A stretch of DNA of 36,811 bases from Bacteroides sp. UBA7333 (GCA_002471195.1 DKPN01000071.1:58781-95591), one strand, 5' to 3'; counted from the first letter of the stretch, positions 24,484 through 33,097 are shown. Notes: a model not told the origin generated them from the letters alone. Program-made: numbers and translations.

Positions 24484-25569
24484 ATGGCTTTTGAAGCAAC
24501 AAAAAAAGAGTGGAGTGAGATATATTCCTTTTTTCGTCTTTTATCAGATGGTAAAATTAATTTGGGAACAATCGAATCTAAGAAAGATGATGCATGTTGG
24601 CCCATAGCAATGATTCAAAGGGAAGAGCATGATGGGCCCCGCAAATATTATATTGAAGATACTCAAATTAGGGTAGTAAGTGAAACTGAAGAAAAATTAT
24701 TTGTTCGAGATGATTTTGGAACGGTTGCCGATCTCATTTTAAATGCAATAAAAAACTCAAAGGAGATGAATGTTGAATCTCCCGAAGGAGTAGAAGAATT
24801 TTTAGATTCGATTTCAATATTTGATTTAGAAGCCAAAACCGATGATAGAACCGATTTTTCAGTTGCTTTTTGGCATCCCGATGCTCCTCTTTCAGGTATC
24901 AGTATTCGTTCTCGCTTGAGCACAATGACTCCATTGTTGGATGGTGGTAGATCTGCCAATCTAAAATTCGAACAAATAGGTGTGAAATTTAGTGTACCCA
25001 CCGTCAATAAAGTGAATGCTCTACCTGAATCAATCGATGAAGTGGCGCAAAAAATGATGATGATCGAACGCTTAGGCGGCGTGTTAAAATACTCGGATGT
25101 AGCCGATCGAGTTTTTCGCAGTAATTTATTAATGATTGATCTACATTTTCCGCGTATGTTGGCAGAAATGCTTCGCATAATGCACTTAGATGAAGTAACG
25201 CGCGTATCCGAATTGACTGAAATTATAAAGCAGCTCAATCCATTAAAAATTAAAGACGAACTCATCAACAAACATGGATTCTATGAGTTTAAAGTGAAAC
25301 AGTTTTTAATGGCTCTGGCTTTAGGAATGCGTCCGGCTAAAATATACAATGGAGTCGATTCGGCTATTGAAGGAATGATCATCGTTAATGGGGCAGGAGA
25401 GCTATTGTGTTATCATAAATTCGCGAAAAAAACATTTGAAGATTTTCTGTTCTATAATACACGCTTTGAAAAAGGTGCTGTCGAAAAAGATAAATATGGT
25501 TTTTTGGAGCGTGAAAATGGAGTTTACTATTTTAAATTGAATGCAAAAATAGGTTTATCTAAACGTTAA
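24484..25569 (+). CDS. HpaII-family type II restriction endonuclease-like protein
   Basis: 361 residues. The region around 100-200 resembles the HpaII family: a DDRTDFSVAFW strand followed by LSGISIRSRLSTMTPLLDGG and RSANLKFEQIGVKF. In related nucleases this reads as D..., GFSIKS, TLLN, TNF. The C-terminal KIYNGVDSAIEGMIIVNGAG and LERENGVYYFKLNAKIGLSKR are typical of close Bacteroidales homologues, as I recall them. HpaII cuts C^CGG. No cytosine methyltransferase gene is visible nearby, and the Lys expected in the SIKS motif is Arg here (SIRS), so the protein may be inactive or repurposed. It starts 81 bases after the yigZ-like stop and ends 6 bases before the nitroreductase ATG. Family call by eye, moderate. 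Confidence 0.6.
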   Translation: MAFEATKKEWSEIYSFFRLLSDGKINLGTIESKKDDACWPIAMIQREEHDGPRKYYIEDTQIRVVSETEEKLFVRDDFGTVADLILNAIKNSKEMNVESPEGVEEFLDSISIFDLEAKTDDRTDFSVAFWHPDAPLSGISIRSRLSTMTPLLDGGRSANLKFEQIGVKFSVPTVNKVNALPESIDEVAQKMMMIERLGGVLKYSDVADRVFRSNLLMIDLHFPRMLAEMLRIMHLDEVTRVSELTEIIKQLNPLKIKDELINKHGFYEFKVKQFLMALALGMRPAKIYNGVDSAIEGMIIVNGAGELLCYHKFAKKTFEDFLFYNTRFEKGAVEKDKYGFLERENGVYYFKLNAKIGLSKR

Positions 25570-25575
25570 TTGAAT

Positions 25576-26145
25576 ATGAAATCTACAGATTTATTGAATG
25601 TGATTAAATCACGTCGTAGCACTCGATCCTATACCGAGAAGCAAGTTTCTGTTGAAGATTTAAAACAGATATTGGAGGCTGCTTCATATGCACCCAGTGG
25701 GATGAATTATCAAACATGGCATTTTACAGCAATTCAAAATCAAGAAGCGTTGAAAGTACTGAATGATGTCATTAAAAAAGCATTTGCCAAAAGCCATGAT
25801 AAACATTTGCAAGATAGGGGGAATAACGAAAACTATTGTTGCTATTATCATGCACCTACGTTAATTATAGTTTCAAATGAAGCTACACAGTGGTGGGCAT
25901 CTATGGATTGTGCATGTGCTATTGAAAATATGTTTTTAATGGCAACTTCCTTAGGCATCAGTTCATGTTGGATCAATCAATTAGGAACTACTTGCGATGA
26001 TGAAGAGGTGCGCGATTATATTGCATCATTGGGTATACCTAGCAATCATAAAGTATATGGTTGTGTAGCACTTGGCTATGGCAATACTACGGTAGTTGTG
26101 AAAGATAAAGTGTTGAAAGATAATGTTATAACTATTATATCTTAA
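25576..26145 (+). CDS. Nitroreductase family protein (FMN-dependent)
   Basis: 189 residues, the size of a single nitroreductase domain. The start LLNVIKSRRSTRSYTEKQVS contains the FMN-phosphate-binding RRSTR, and EAASYAPSGMNYQTWHF is the second conserved block. The C-terminal VYGCVALGYGN closes the fold. Such enzymes dimerise and use NAD(P)H to reduce nitro compounds, quinones or flavins; the physiological substrate is unknown. I use the ATG at 25576, six bases after the stop of the HpaII-like gene; a TTG at 25570 in the same frame would leave no gap. The two genes are probably co-transcribed. Followed by a shared terminator. Confidence 0.9.
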   Translation: MKSTDLLNVIKSRRSTRSYTEKQVSVEDLKQILEAASYAPSGMNYQTWHFTAIQNQEALKVLNDVIKKAFAKSHDKHLQDRGNNENYCCYYHAPTLIIVSNEATQWWASMDCACAIENMFLMATSLGISSCWINQLGTTCDDEEVRDYIASLGIPSNHKVYGCVALGYGNTTVVVKDKVLKDNVITIIS

Positions 26146-26169
26146 ATAAAGATATATCATATAATAAAT

Positions 26170-26213
26170 AGACGAATAGTACAATTAGTAAAGATTAATT
26201 GCGCTATTCGTCT
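26170..26213. terminator. Bidirectional terminator between nitroreductase and gcvP
   Basis: AGACGAATAG (26170-26179) pairs with CTATTCGTCT (26204-26213), with a second 6-bp stem inside (26182-26187 with 26196-26201). The two genes converge here and the stem serves both. T-rich DNA follows on the plus side. Confidence 0.8.
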
Positions 26214-26228
26214 GTTTATTATATAGTT

Positions 26229-29081
26229 TTAGCACTGTGATGTTAAGTAGCACGTAGGTAATAAATTTCTATCACCAAACGTATTGTCAACTCTGGCTAC
26301 ATTGATCCAGAATTTGTTATTTCTTACACTTGCTATTGGATAAGCTGCCTTTTCGCGTCCATAACAATGCTTCCATTCATCACTTACAATTTCATATTCA
26401 GGATGTGGTGCATTAATCAAAACATTATCGTCAGCGGCTGATTTCCCATCTTTTACCTCTTGTATCTCTTCCCAAATATTTTGCATTACTTCCACAAAGT
26501 TATTTAGTTCGCTTAAACTTTCACTTTCTGTTGGCTCAACCATCAATGTGCCATGAACAGGAAATGAAAGGGTAGGTGCATGATAGCCGTAATCCATTAA
26601 ACGTTTGGCGATATCATTTTCGGTGATACCCGTTTCTTCTGTTATTTTTCTACATTCCAGAATCATTTCATGACCTACATATCCCTTGCTTCCACGATAC
26701 ACAATTCCATATGTATCATTTAAACATGCTGCTAGGTAATTTGCGTTGATGATGGCCGATTTAGTAGCCATAGCCAATCCTTCAGCTCCCATCATGTGAA
26801 TATATCCATAGGTGATTGCCAATATACCCGCACTACCAAAAGGTGCAGACGATACTTGATTCATTTGATTACCAAAGAACGTATGTCCGGGTAAGAATGG
26901 AACAAGATGTTCGGCAACACCGATAGGGCCAATGCCAGGACCTCCTCCGCCATGTGGTGATGCAAACGTTTTATGTAGATTTAGATGGCACACATCTGCG
27001 CCAATATATCCTGGATTAGTTAAACCAACTTGTGCATTCATATTGGCACCATCCATGTATACCTGTCCACCACAATTATGTATAATATTACAAATTTCCA
27101 TAATATCTGCTTCAAATATACCATGCGTCGATGGATAGGTTATCATTAATCCGGCTAATCTATCTTTATGTGCCTCTGCTTTAGCTTTTAAATCACTCAT
27201 GTCTACGTTCCCATTCTTATCGCAGTCACAAGTTACAATCGAATAACCTGCTTGAATAGCAGAAGCCGGATTTGTGCCATGTGCCGATGCAGGTATGATG
27301 ATAATTTTTCTATCATCTTGCCCGATGCTTTCAAAATAGCTACGTATTACTCTCAAACCTGTATATTCGCCGGCGGCACCCGAATTGGGTTGCAAACTGA
27401 TTCCGGCAAAACCGGTGATAATTTTTAAGTCGTTACTTAAATTATCAATTAGTTTTCGGTAACCCTGCGCTTGATCTTCTGGAACTAGCGGATGTATGCT
27501 TGTAAATTTCGATAAACTTAGCGGTAGCATTTCAGCAGCAGCATTCAATTTCATGGTACACGAACCCAGTGGAATCATCGAATGTGTTAATGAAATATCT
27601 TTTCTATCAAGATATTTTATGTATCTCAGCATTTCCGTTTCGGTATGATATTTACAAAAAACCTCATGCGTTAAAAAGCTGCTGGTACGTTTTATTGCTT
27701 TTGTATAGTTTTTGGCTTTGCCAATTTCTTCAACTTTCTGATAGTCTTTTTCTGCTGCAACGGCAAATATAGAGAGTAATGTATTTACACCTGACAAATC
27801 GGTGGTTTCATCAATACTAAATCCAACATCTCCGTTATCAAAATAACGCAAATTTACCTCTTTACTTAATGCTATGGTTCTTATTTTTTGAGCAGTAGCA
27901 TTTTCGGGAAGTGTAAAACGTAAGGTATCAAAATAAGATGAATTAATTTGTGTATACCCTAATTTTGTTATGGCTTTCTCAAGAAAAGTCGTTATGTCAT
28001 GAATTCGATATGCAATATTTTTCAAACCTTCTTGCCCCTGATACACTGCATAAAAACCTGACATCGTGGCCAAAAGAGCTTGTGCAGTACAAATGTTAGA
28101 AGTTGCTTTTTCACGCTTAATATGTTGTTCGCGTGTTTGCAGTGCCATTCTATAGCAGATCTTTCCATATTTATCTTTCGATAAACCAATGATACGCCCT
28201 GGCAAATTGCGTTTATACTCGTCACGAGTAGCAAAATAGGCGGCTGATGGTCCTCCATAAAAAATAGGAGTGCCTAGTCGCTGAGCCGTACCAAATACAA
28301 TATCAGCGCCCCATTCACCGGGCGGTACAATGAGCGTTAAACTTAGCAAATCTGCAGCAACAGCTACTTTGCATCCCGCATCATGTGCATTTTGTGTAAA
28401 TTCACGATAATCTTCAATGCTACCATCTGCATTCGGATATTGAACCACACACCCAAATAAGTCGGAAGTAAATGCTAATTCTTGGTATTTTCCAACCCTA
28501 AGTTCAATTCCTTGGGGTAATGCGCGAGTCATCATGACCGCCAATGTCTGTGGAAATATATTTTCATCTACAAACACCACATTGGCATTCCCTTTCTGCT
28601 TGTCTCTTGGACGCAACGCATACATCATACTTACTGCTTCGGCAGCTGCTGTAGCTTCGTCTAGCAATGAGCAATTGGATAGTGGCATGGCAGTTAAATC
28701 GCAAATGACAGTCTGAAAATTCATTAAGGCTTCTAATCTGCCTTGTGATATTTCAGCTTGATAAGGTGTGTATGAAGTATACCAAACAGGATTTTCAAAT
28801 ACATTTCGTTGTATGACTGCCGGTGTAATTGTGTTATACCAACCCATTCCTATATAGGTGGTATATAATTTATTCATTGATGCAATTCTTTCGATGTGTT
28901 TACCAAACTCATACTCTGTCATTGCCGGAGGCAAATTCAGAGGATGAGTAAGTCTTATATTCTCAGGAATAGTTTTATCAATTAATTCATCTAAGGTATT
29001 TACGCCAATTTTGCGTAACATCAATTCGATATCTTCTTCATTGATACCAATATGGCGTGAAGCAAATGTATCGGTTCTCAT
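26229..29081 (-). CDS. gcvP: Glycine dehydrogenase (aminomethyl-transferring), P protein
   Basis: 950 residues: the fused single-chain P protein of the glycine cleavage system. It decarboxylates glycine and passes the aminomethyl group to the lipoyl arm of GcvH. Signatures: FASRHIGINEEDIELMLRKI at the N-terminus, MGWYNTITPAVIQRN, the N-terminal-half SLLDEATAAAEA, then in the second half SLTHSMIPLGSCTMKLNAAA, NSGAAGEYTGL, and LNLHKTFASPHGGGGPGIGP with the PLP-binding K704. GcvT, GcvH and GcvL are not in this window. It lies 38 bases downstream of the MBL-fold gene with no promoter match in the gap, so it is probably transcribed with rsmG and the hydrolase. No glycine riboswitch seen. Confidence 0.97.
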   Translation of the reverse strand: MRTDTFASRHIGINEEDIELMLRKIGVNTLDELIDKTIPENIRLTHPLNLPPAMTEYEFGKHIERIASMNKLYTTYIGMGWYNTITPAVIQRNVFENPVWYTSYTPYQAEISQGRLEALMNFQTVICDLTAMPLSNCSLLDEATAAAEAVSMMYALRPRDKQKGNANVVFVDENIFPQTLAVMMTRALPQGIELRVGKYQELAFTSDLFGCVVQYPNADGSIEDYREFTQNAHDAGCKVAVAADLLSLTLIVPPGEWGADIVFGTAQRLGTPIFYGGPSAAYFATRDEYKRNLPGRIIGLSKDKYGKICYRMALQTREQHIKREKATSNICTAQALLATMSGFYAVYQGQEGLKNIAYRIHDITTFLEKAITKLGYTQINSSYFDTLRFTLPENATAQKIRTIALSKEVNLRYFDNGDVGFSIDETTDLSGVNTLLSIFAVAAEKDYQKVEEIGKAKNYTKAIKRTSSFLTHEVFCKYHTETEMLRYIKYLDRKDISLTHSMIPLGSCTMKLNAAAEMLPLSLSKFTSIHPLVPEDQAQGYRKLIDNLSNDLKIITGFAGISLQPNSGAAGEYTGLRVIRSYFESIGQDDRKIIIIPASAHGTNPASAIQAGYSIVTCDCDKNGNVDMSDLKAKAEAHKDRLAGLMITYPSTHGIFEADIMEICNIIHNCGGQVYMDGANMNAQVGLTNPGYIGADVCHLNLHKTFASPHGGGGPGIGPIGVAEHLVPFLPGHTFFGNQMNQVSSAPFGSAGILAITYGYIHMMGAEGLAMATKSAIINANYLAACLNDTYGIVYRGSKGYVGHEMILECRKITEETGITENDIAKRLMDYGYHAPTLSFPVHGTLMVEPTESESLSELNNFVEVMQNIWEEIQEVKDGKSAADDNVLINAPHPEYEIVSDEWKHCYGREKAAYPIASVRNNKFWINVARVDNTFGDRNLLPTCYLTSQC

Positions 29082-29119
29082 AATGTATATAGATTTTAAG
29101 TTATTGGTTCAATTTAATC

Positions 29120-29758
29120 CTATCTAAAAAAAGGATTTTCGGCCTTTTCCATGCCAATAGTTGTAGGAGCTCCGTGTCCCGGATAAACGATTGTTTCATT
29201 GGGCAAAACGAATAGTCGACTGGAAATATGCTCAATCAAATCATCAAAGTTGCCACCTGTTAAATCGGCTCTACCTATGCTTCCTTGAAATAAAACATCT
29301 CCGGTAAACACGCAATTATCACTTTTGCAATAATACACCAAGCTACCCGGTGAATGTCCCGGGACATGAATGGCTTCTAAAGAAGTATTTCCAAATGTGA
29401 TAATATCACCATCATGAAGATATTTTCCTAATGGAACGGGCGCTTCTTGCAATTGAAAACCAAACATGCGGCTCTGTTTTGGAGCTTCGTCAATCCAAAA
29501 CTCATCAGCTTGATTGGCTTCGGCTTTTAATCCAAACTCTTGCAGCATAAAAGGATTGCCAAAAATGTGGTCAAGATGCAAATGAGTGTTCAGTAGATGT
29601 TTTACTGTTAATTCATTATTGAGGATAAAGTTTTTGAGCGCTTGTTTCTCCTCGTCATAAAAACATCCCGGATCAATAACTACTGCTTCTTTGGTTTCAT
29701 CCCATAGTATGTAGCAGTTTACCGGGAACATATTGAATTCAAATCTTTTAATTTTCAT
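29120..29758 (-). CDS. MBL-fold metallo-hydrolase, glyoxalase II-like
   Basis: 212 residues. The zinc-binding motif HLHLDH (59-64, after NT) is the class signature; VPGHSPGS supplies the next His, FTGDVLFQGSIGRAD the bridging Asp, and YPGHGAPT the last His. The opening strands (MFPVNCYILWDETKEAVVID) are typical of hydroxyacylglutathione hydrolase-like proteins. Bacteroidota often use other thiols than glutathione, so the substrate may be a different thioester or persulfide. Length is normal. Co-oriented between rsmG and gcvP (30- and 38-base gaps). The ATG at 29758 is the first in frame. Confidence 0.88.
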   Translation of the reverse strand: MKIKRFEFNMFPVNCYILWDETKEAVVIDPGCFYDEEKQALKNFILNNELTVKHLLNTHLHLDHIFGNPFMLQEFGLKAEANQADEFWIDEAPKQSRMFGFQLQEAPVPLGKYLHDGDIITFGNTSLEAIHVPGHSPGSLVYYCKSDNCVFTGDVLFQGSIGRADLTGGNFDDLIEHISSRLFVLPNETIVYPGHGAPTTIGMEKAENPFFR

Positions 29759-29788
29759 AATTGTTGCAAAATAAATGAATTGAGTTTC

Positions 29789-30412
29789 TTAACTTAAAGG
29801 AACATATACCACTTTTTTTGTTTCAAAAAATGGTTCTTCAAAGTTTTCACTCAAATGATGCATTACCACTTTATTTTTAAAAGGCATTGTCTCCTTTTCT
29901 AATTCACCTCCTTTTAAACATATCAATCCATTGGGAAGTGAGTTTTGCTGTGTCGATGATATATTTTTCTTAATAATATTAATTAAGTCGATCAATGGCA
30001 TTACAGCTCGGCTCACTACAAAATCAAATTTCTGCTTTTCATCTTGAGCACGTGTATGCTTAAACGTTACATTTTTCAATCCTATGCTTTGCGAAATTTC
30101 TTGTGCTACACGCACTTTTTTTCCAATGCTATCGACCATATGGAATTGTACTTCAGGAAATAGAATCGCTAAAGGTACACCGGGAAAACCTCCTCCTGTA
30201 CCTAAATCCATAACCGATGTTCCGGGACGGAAGTTAATCATTTTTGCAATCCCTAGCGAATGCAAAACATGATGCTCATATAGATTTTCAATATCTTTTC
30301 TTGAGATTACATTAATTTTCGAATTCCAATCCATATATAAATCATATAAATCGGAAAATTGTTTACGTTGCTCTTCGGTTAAATCCGGAAAGTATTTTTG
30401 TATGATTTCCAC
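29789..30412 (-). CDS. rsmG: 16S rRNA (guanine-527-N7)-methyltransferase
   Basis: 207 residues. RsmG methylates N7 of G527 in the 530 loop of 16S rRNA. Diagnostic segments are YLMDWNSKINVISRKDI-like (residues 25-40, reading YMDWNSKINVISRKDI), LYEHHVLHSLGIAK and the SAM-binding VMDLGTGGGFPGVPLAILFP (67-86), followed by HMVDSIGKK. No ATG is available at the N-terminus. I chose the GTG at 30412 because homologues, as I recall, begin M-E-x-I; a TTG three codons earlier (30421) is the other possibility, and an in-frame stop lies two codons before that. It starts 27-36 bases after the lipoprotein gene. Confidence 0.93.
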   Translation of the reverse strand: MEIIQKYFPDLTEEQRKQFSDLYDLYMDWNSKINVISRKDIENLYEHHVLHSLGIAKMINFRPGTSVMDLGTGGGFPGVPLAILFPEVQFHMVDSIGKKVRVAQEISQSIGLKNVTFKHTRAQDEKQKFDFVVSRAVMPLIDLINIIKKNISSTQQNSLPNGLICLKGGELEKETMPFKNKVVMHHLSENFEEPFFETKKVVYVPLS

Positions 30413-30448
30413 TTTTTTCAAAGTCTAATTAATAATAAATATAATAAG

Positions 30449-31300
30449 TTATTTAGCAAGTTCCTGTATCACAGGATTATTGTTAAGCCAATGCTGAATC
30501 ATTTCATAAGGAACCGATATCTCGACAGGTCCCATGGCATAGGGTGTAATTTCGTATACATTATAATAAAAAGTAATCCCTTTACTGTCGAGATAAAAGT
30601 TTTCGATTGGAGTTAACTCTCCCGTCGAACAATATCCCATATCTTCGAGCGCTTCTCTTGATTTTACCTTTTGCTTTGCCATCAACTGCGACCACAAAAT
30701 ATTTGTCAATGGTTCTTTATATTCGCCTATAAATATGTCTTCAAGAGTCAATGGACGCATTAACCCTAAGTCGATATTCAAAAACTGAGTAAAATACATT
30801 CCATGAGCTCCACCGGTATACTCTTCATAATGCGATCGATATACAAGTAAGTCTTTCTCATAAAATTGAATAGAGCTCTCGATGTTTTTATAGTAAGAAT
30901 ACCAAGCTCCGATGGTATTTCCATCAGCAATTTCTTTTTCATCTTGCAAGTACAGAGGTTCTAAATCACTTCGATACTCTTTGATATAGTTCGCTGCATA
31001 TTTACTGACAGCCTCTTTCGGACTTTGCGATAAATACTTATCACCAAAACAAGCTTGAATAAAATAGTAGTTTAGTGTATCTTTTAATAACTCATCCGAT
31101 GCCTTATCCGGATAAGTGAAGTCAATATTAATATTACAAGCTGGTTTTTCATCATTCGAAAATAGATGAGCCGTCTCATTTATTTTAATATTATCAAAAT
31201 GAAGATCTCCCATCTTCTTATTCATCTTGCTACTGCATGAAAACAAAAAAGTACTTACCGAAAGTATAATGATAAAGATACTTACATATTGTTTTTTCAT
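30449..31300 (-). CDS. DUF3298/DUF4163-type lipoprotein
   Basis: 283 residues. The signal peptide ends in a lipobox (LFSC), so C22 is probably lipidated and the protein is anchored in the periplasm or at the cell surface. The body has an N-terminal NINETAH-like segment with NINIDFTYPD, and the C-terminal half carries GGAHGMYFTQFLNIDLG followed by PLTLEDIF, the DUF3298 hallmark (RsiV-like, PF11738). Function unknown; RsiV in Bacillus binds lysozyme, but this protein lacks the anti-sigma portion. I chose the ATG at 31300 because the lipobox distance fits and the predicted transcript start, near 31343, lies downstream of the longer start at 31351. It lies upstream of rsmG on the same strand. Confidence 0.82.
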   Translation of the reverse strand: MKKQYVSIFIIILSVSTFLFSCSSKMNKKMGDLHFDNIKINETAHLFSNDEKPACNINIDFTYPDKASDELLKDTLNYYFIQACFGDKYLSQSPKEAVSKYAANYIKEYRSDLEPLYLQDEKEIADGNTIGAWYSYYKNIESSIQFYEKDLLVYRSHYEEYTGGAHGMYFTQFLNIDLGLMRPLTLEDIFIGEYKEPLTNILWSQLMAKQKVKSREALEDMGYCSTGELTPIENFYLDSKGITFYYNVYEITPYAMGPVEISVPYEMIQHWLNNNPVIQELAK

Positions 31301-31348
31301 AAGGGTTATTTCTTTAAATTCAACATTTTCACGATTGTTCGTTAACCA

Positions 31349-31356
31349 CAAATATA
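31349..31356 (-). promoter_or_regulatory. -7 element for the lipoprotein-rsmG-gcvP unit
   Basis: TATATTTG on the minus strand is an exact TAnnTTTG. The upstream -33 position shows only GTTTTC. The predicted start near 31343 gives a leader of about 43 bases. The unit probably continues into rsmG, the hydrolase and gcvP. Confidence 0.45.
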
Positions 31357-31682
31357 GAATATATTGCCGAAAACATCGAATATTGGGGTTAAAAAAAACT
31401 TAAGTTATTGCTTTTCTTGTCTGTCGATAGATCGGTTGTTTTTAAAGGAGTTTCATGCTTTTTAAAAGAAAAAGAAGACTTATCAATTCTGTCGATATTT
31501 TTTCTCAATCAGAGTTGTGATGATGCAAATTAACAGGTGTATAGGTAAAATAATGACTTGTATTTATAGCGATTAAAAAAATGATCAATTACGATGTATT
31601 GTAATAGTTCAACGCTACCTTTGGCATATCCGATCTGCATTTTTAATTCGCTATTATTATTTTTCATCATTTGTCATTTTTG

Positions 31683-31714
31683 TTTGTTTCGCTAGAATTA
31701 TTATTATATATTTG
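31683..31714 (+). promoter_or_regulatory. Strong Bacteroidota promoter for the predicted small RNA
   Basis: TTTG (31683-31686), 20-base spacer, TATATTTG then T (31707-31714): both elements match the consensus. It is one of the best promoters in the window, yet no open frame lies downstream on this strand. Confidence 0.6.
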
Positions 31715-31719
31715 TATCA

Positions 31720-31786
31720 CGAATCCTGAATTAGGTTTTAGTCATTTAAAGAGTGGAGAATGTTATGTTCTTCACTCTTTTTTTAT
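31720..31786 (+). ncRNA. Predicted ~65-70-nt small RNA
   Basis: The transcript is inferred from a full promoter ending at 31714 and a terminator at 31748-31786. Between them is no start codon with a useful frame. The 5' part can form a weak CCT/AGG hairpin (around 31723-31735), then comes the long terminator stem. Its partner or target cannot be read from sequence. Alternatively it is the remnant leader of a lost gene. The start base is estimated from the -7 element. Confidence 0.45.
31748..31786 (+). terminator. Rho-independent terminator of the predicted small RNA
   Basis: AAAGAGTGGAGAA (31748-31760) pairs with TTCTTCACTCTTT (31768-31780) through 13 pairs, one of them G-T, around a 7-base loop, followed by a run of Ts. 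The left arm is A-rich, so the reverse strand would also form a weak terminator. Confidence 0.75.
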
Positions 31787-31792
31787 CGATAT

Positions 31793-31924
31793 TCATCGCC
31801 CTTCTGAGGTTTTTATGAGGTAGTTTTGAGTCAATAACTCACTTAGATATTTAGAAAACTCACTTAGATATTCAGATAATTCACTCAAATATTCAGATAA
31901 TTCATTCAGATATATGAAAAACAT
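31793..31924 (-). CDS. Possible 43-residue heptad-repeat peptide (doubtful)
   Basis: ATG at 31924 and TGA at 31793-31795 enclose 43 codons spanning all four repeat units. The product MFFIYLNELSEYLSELSE continues with the same period and ends LIKTSEGR. Leu and Tyr at a/d-like positions would favour a short coiled coil. No promoter or ribosome-binding site is evident and nothing like it is known to me, so coding status is open. Confidence 0.25.
   Translation of the reverse strand: MFFIYLNELSEYLSELSEYLSEFSKYLSELLTQNYLIKTSEGR
31836..31919. repeat. 4 x 21-bp tandem repeat
   Basis: Four head-to-tail units start at 31836, 31857, 31878 and 31899; unit 2 reads AACTCACTTAGATATTCAGA plus T. Units 1 and 2 differ at two positions, while units 3 and 4 diverge more. 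Read leftwards they lie in a 43-codon frame (31924 to 31793) with a seven-residue period close to YLSELSE, which would give a leucine heptad. It has no spacers, so it is not a CRISPR array. It lies about 140 bases 3' of the AraC-type gene. Confidence 0.85.
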
Positions 31925-32059
31925 CTTAACCTATAAATACTTAGCTAATACATGTTTGTATATGTTATTTTTTTGTAAATAATACGGTTTGGCCACTTGA
32001 CAAGATTTCGCATGCAATAGATCAGCGCAATTGTTATAAAATCTATTAATCTTATACGA

Positions 32060-33050
32060 TTAACATCTGAATTTACCCTTATATTGAGAGGGGTTTCGAC
32101 CAAAATGTTTAACAAAAAACTTATTGAAAGCACTTTGAGATTCGAAACCCAATAAGAATGAAATCTCAATCCATGAAAGATCTTTTTCTAGAAATAGATT
32201 CATTAACTCTTTTCTTACATCATCTAGTATGAGTTGATACGAAGTGTTCTCTATTGATAGCCTTCGCTGAAGAGTGCGTTCGCTCATGTTCAAATAACTA
32301 GATACGTTTTTTAAACTGATATTAATTCTAGGAATGGTTTGCAACATATATTTGCGAACAGAAGATGAAACCGGCTGCCCATATCGCTTATCATGTAAAT
32401 TCGAAATCAGTTGTTCGGCTATAAACAACAGTTCAGAATTTGCATTGATTATTTTAGTTTCGAGTAATTCTTTATTAAAAACCATCATGAAGGGTTCATT
32501 AAACTTTACAGTTTCAAGTAAATCAGGTTTCGTTTCAGGTTGATATGGCGAATATATTATGTTAGGATTGATAACTTTGCCCGTTAAAGAGTATATCAGT
32601 TGCAGTATAATTCCATACTGCGATTCGTATATATGCTTTGTTGCGATGGGAAATTTTCTTGAAAAATCATCTGCCACCCTCATGCAATGGTAGAAGCTTT
32701 GATTGTCGGAATGGTTACTAAAGAGGCAAATTGTATTGACCGCCGGAGCGTAAAGAGGAGATTTATCGAACACATCTTTCAGTGTATCGCAATTTTGGTA
32801 TATATTGAGTATTACACCCAATATAGATATGGGAAATGTAAATCCCATTTTGAGACCCATTCTGAAAGGCCGGTTTTTGATTGGCCATATATTCAATTAA
32901 CCTACCTACAATGTCGGCATCCATCTTATTTGTTGGTTTATCCAACAACGAACGATCTATATCTAATGTGCTAAAAAGAGACGATTCGTCGAGTCCTAAC
33001 AAGCTGCTTTGTTTCAGTATAATATTAAATGTTCCTTCAGTTATATACAT
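32060..33050 (-). pseudogene. AraC-family transcriptional regulator, broken by a one-base frameshift
   Basis: Two adjacent frames together make one AraC-type regulator of about 330 residues. The first (from ATG 33050) carries the N-terminal ligand-domain segment LKQSSLLGLDESSLFSTLDI and stays open to 32763; the second provides the rest, ending in the double helix-turn-helix: NVSSYLNMSERTLQRRLS and WIEISFLLGFESQSAFNKFF followed by GRNPSQYK. The frames join at a run of five T on the plus strand (32874-32878); removing one restores ANQNRPFRMGL. The total length is 3n+1, which fits a single extra base. It may be a true pseudogene, a phase-variable site, or a sequencing error. The promoter and divergent partner gene are intact in layout. 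Confidence 0.8.
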
Positions 33051-33097
33051 AATATCAATATTGGCGCAATCCGACAAAATTATGGCTTAAATTTCAA

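Larger units (their letters stand above)
31301..32059. other. 759-base gene-poor region with promoter, hairpin and tandem repeat
   Basis: No convincing gene. Going rightwards it holds the lipoprotein promoter, an isolated TACCTTTG at 31616-31623 without a -33 partner, a complete promoter (31683-31714), a terminator hairpin (31748-31786) and four 21-bp repeats (31836-31919). The rest is AT-rich and featureless by eye. It separates the housekeeping unit from the decayed regulator. Confidence 0.5.

Noticed and set aside
24663..25271. Leftward 202-codon open frame opposite the HpaII-like gene
   Set aside because: Low-complexity Ser/Ile/Arg-rich product without recognisable motifs; the plus-strand gene explains the region.
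29082..29119. Glycine riboswitch before gcvP
   Set aside because: The gap is only 38 bases after the preceding gene, with no conserved aptamer core.
31616..31623. TACCTTTG as another promoter on the plus strand
   Set aside because: Consensus -7 match but no TTTG at the proper distance and no downstream gene or terminator pairing with it; kept only as a note.
31836..31919. Tandem repeat as a CRISPR array
   Set aside because: Units are contiguous with no spacers, and no cas genes are nearby.
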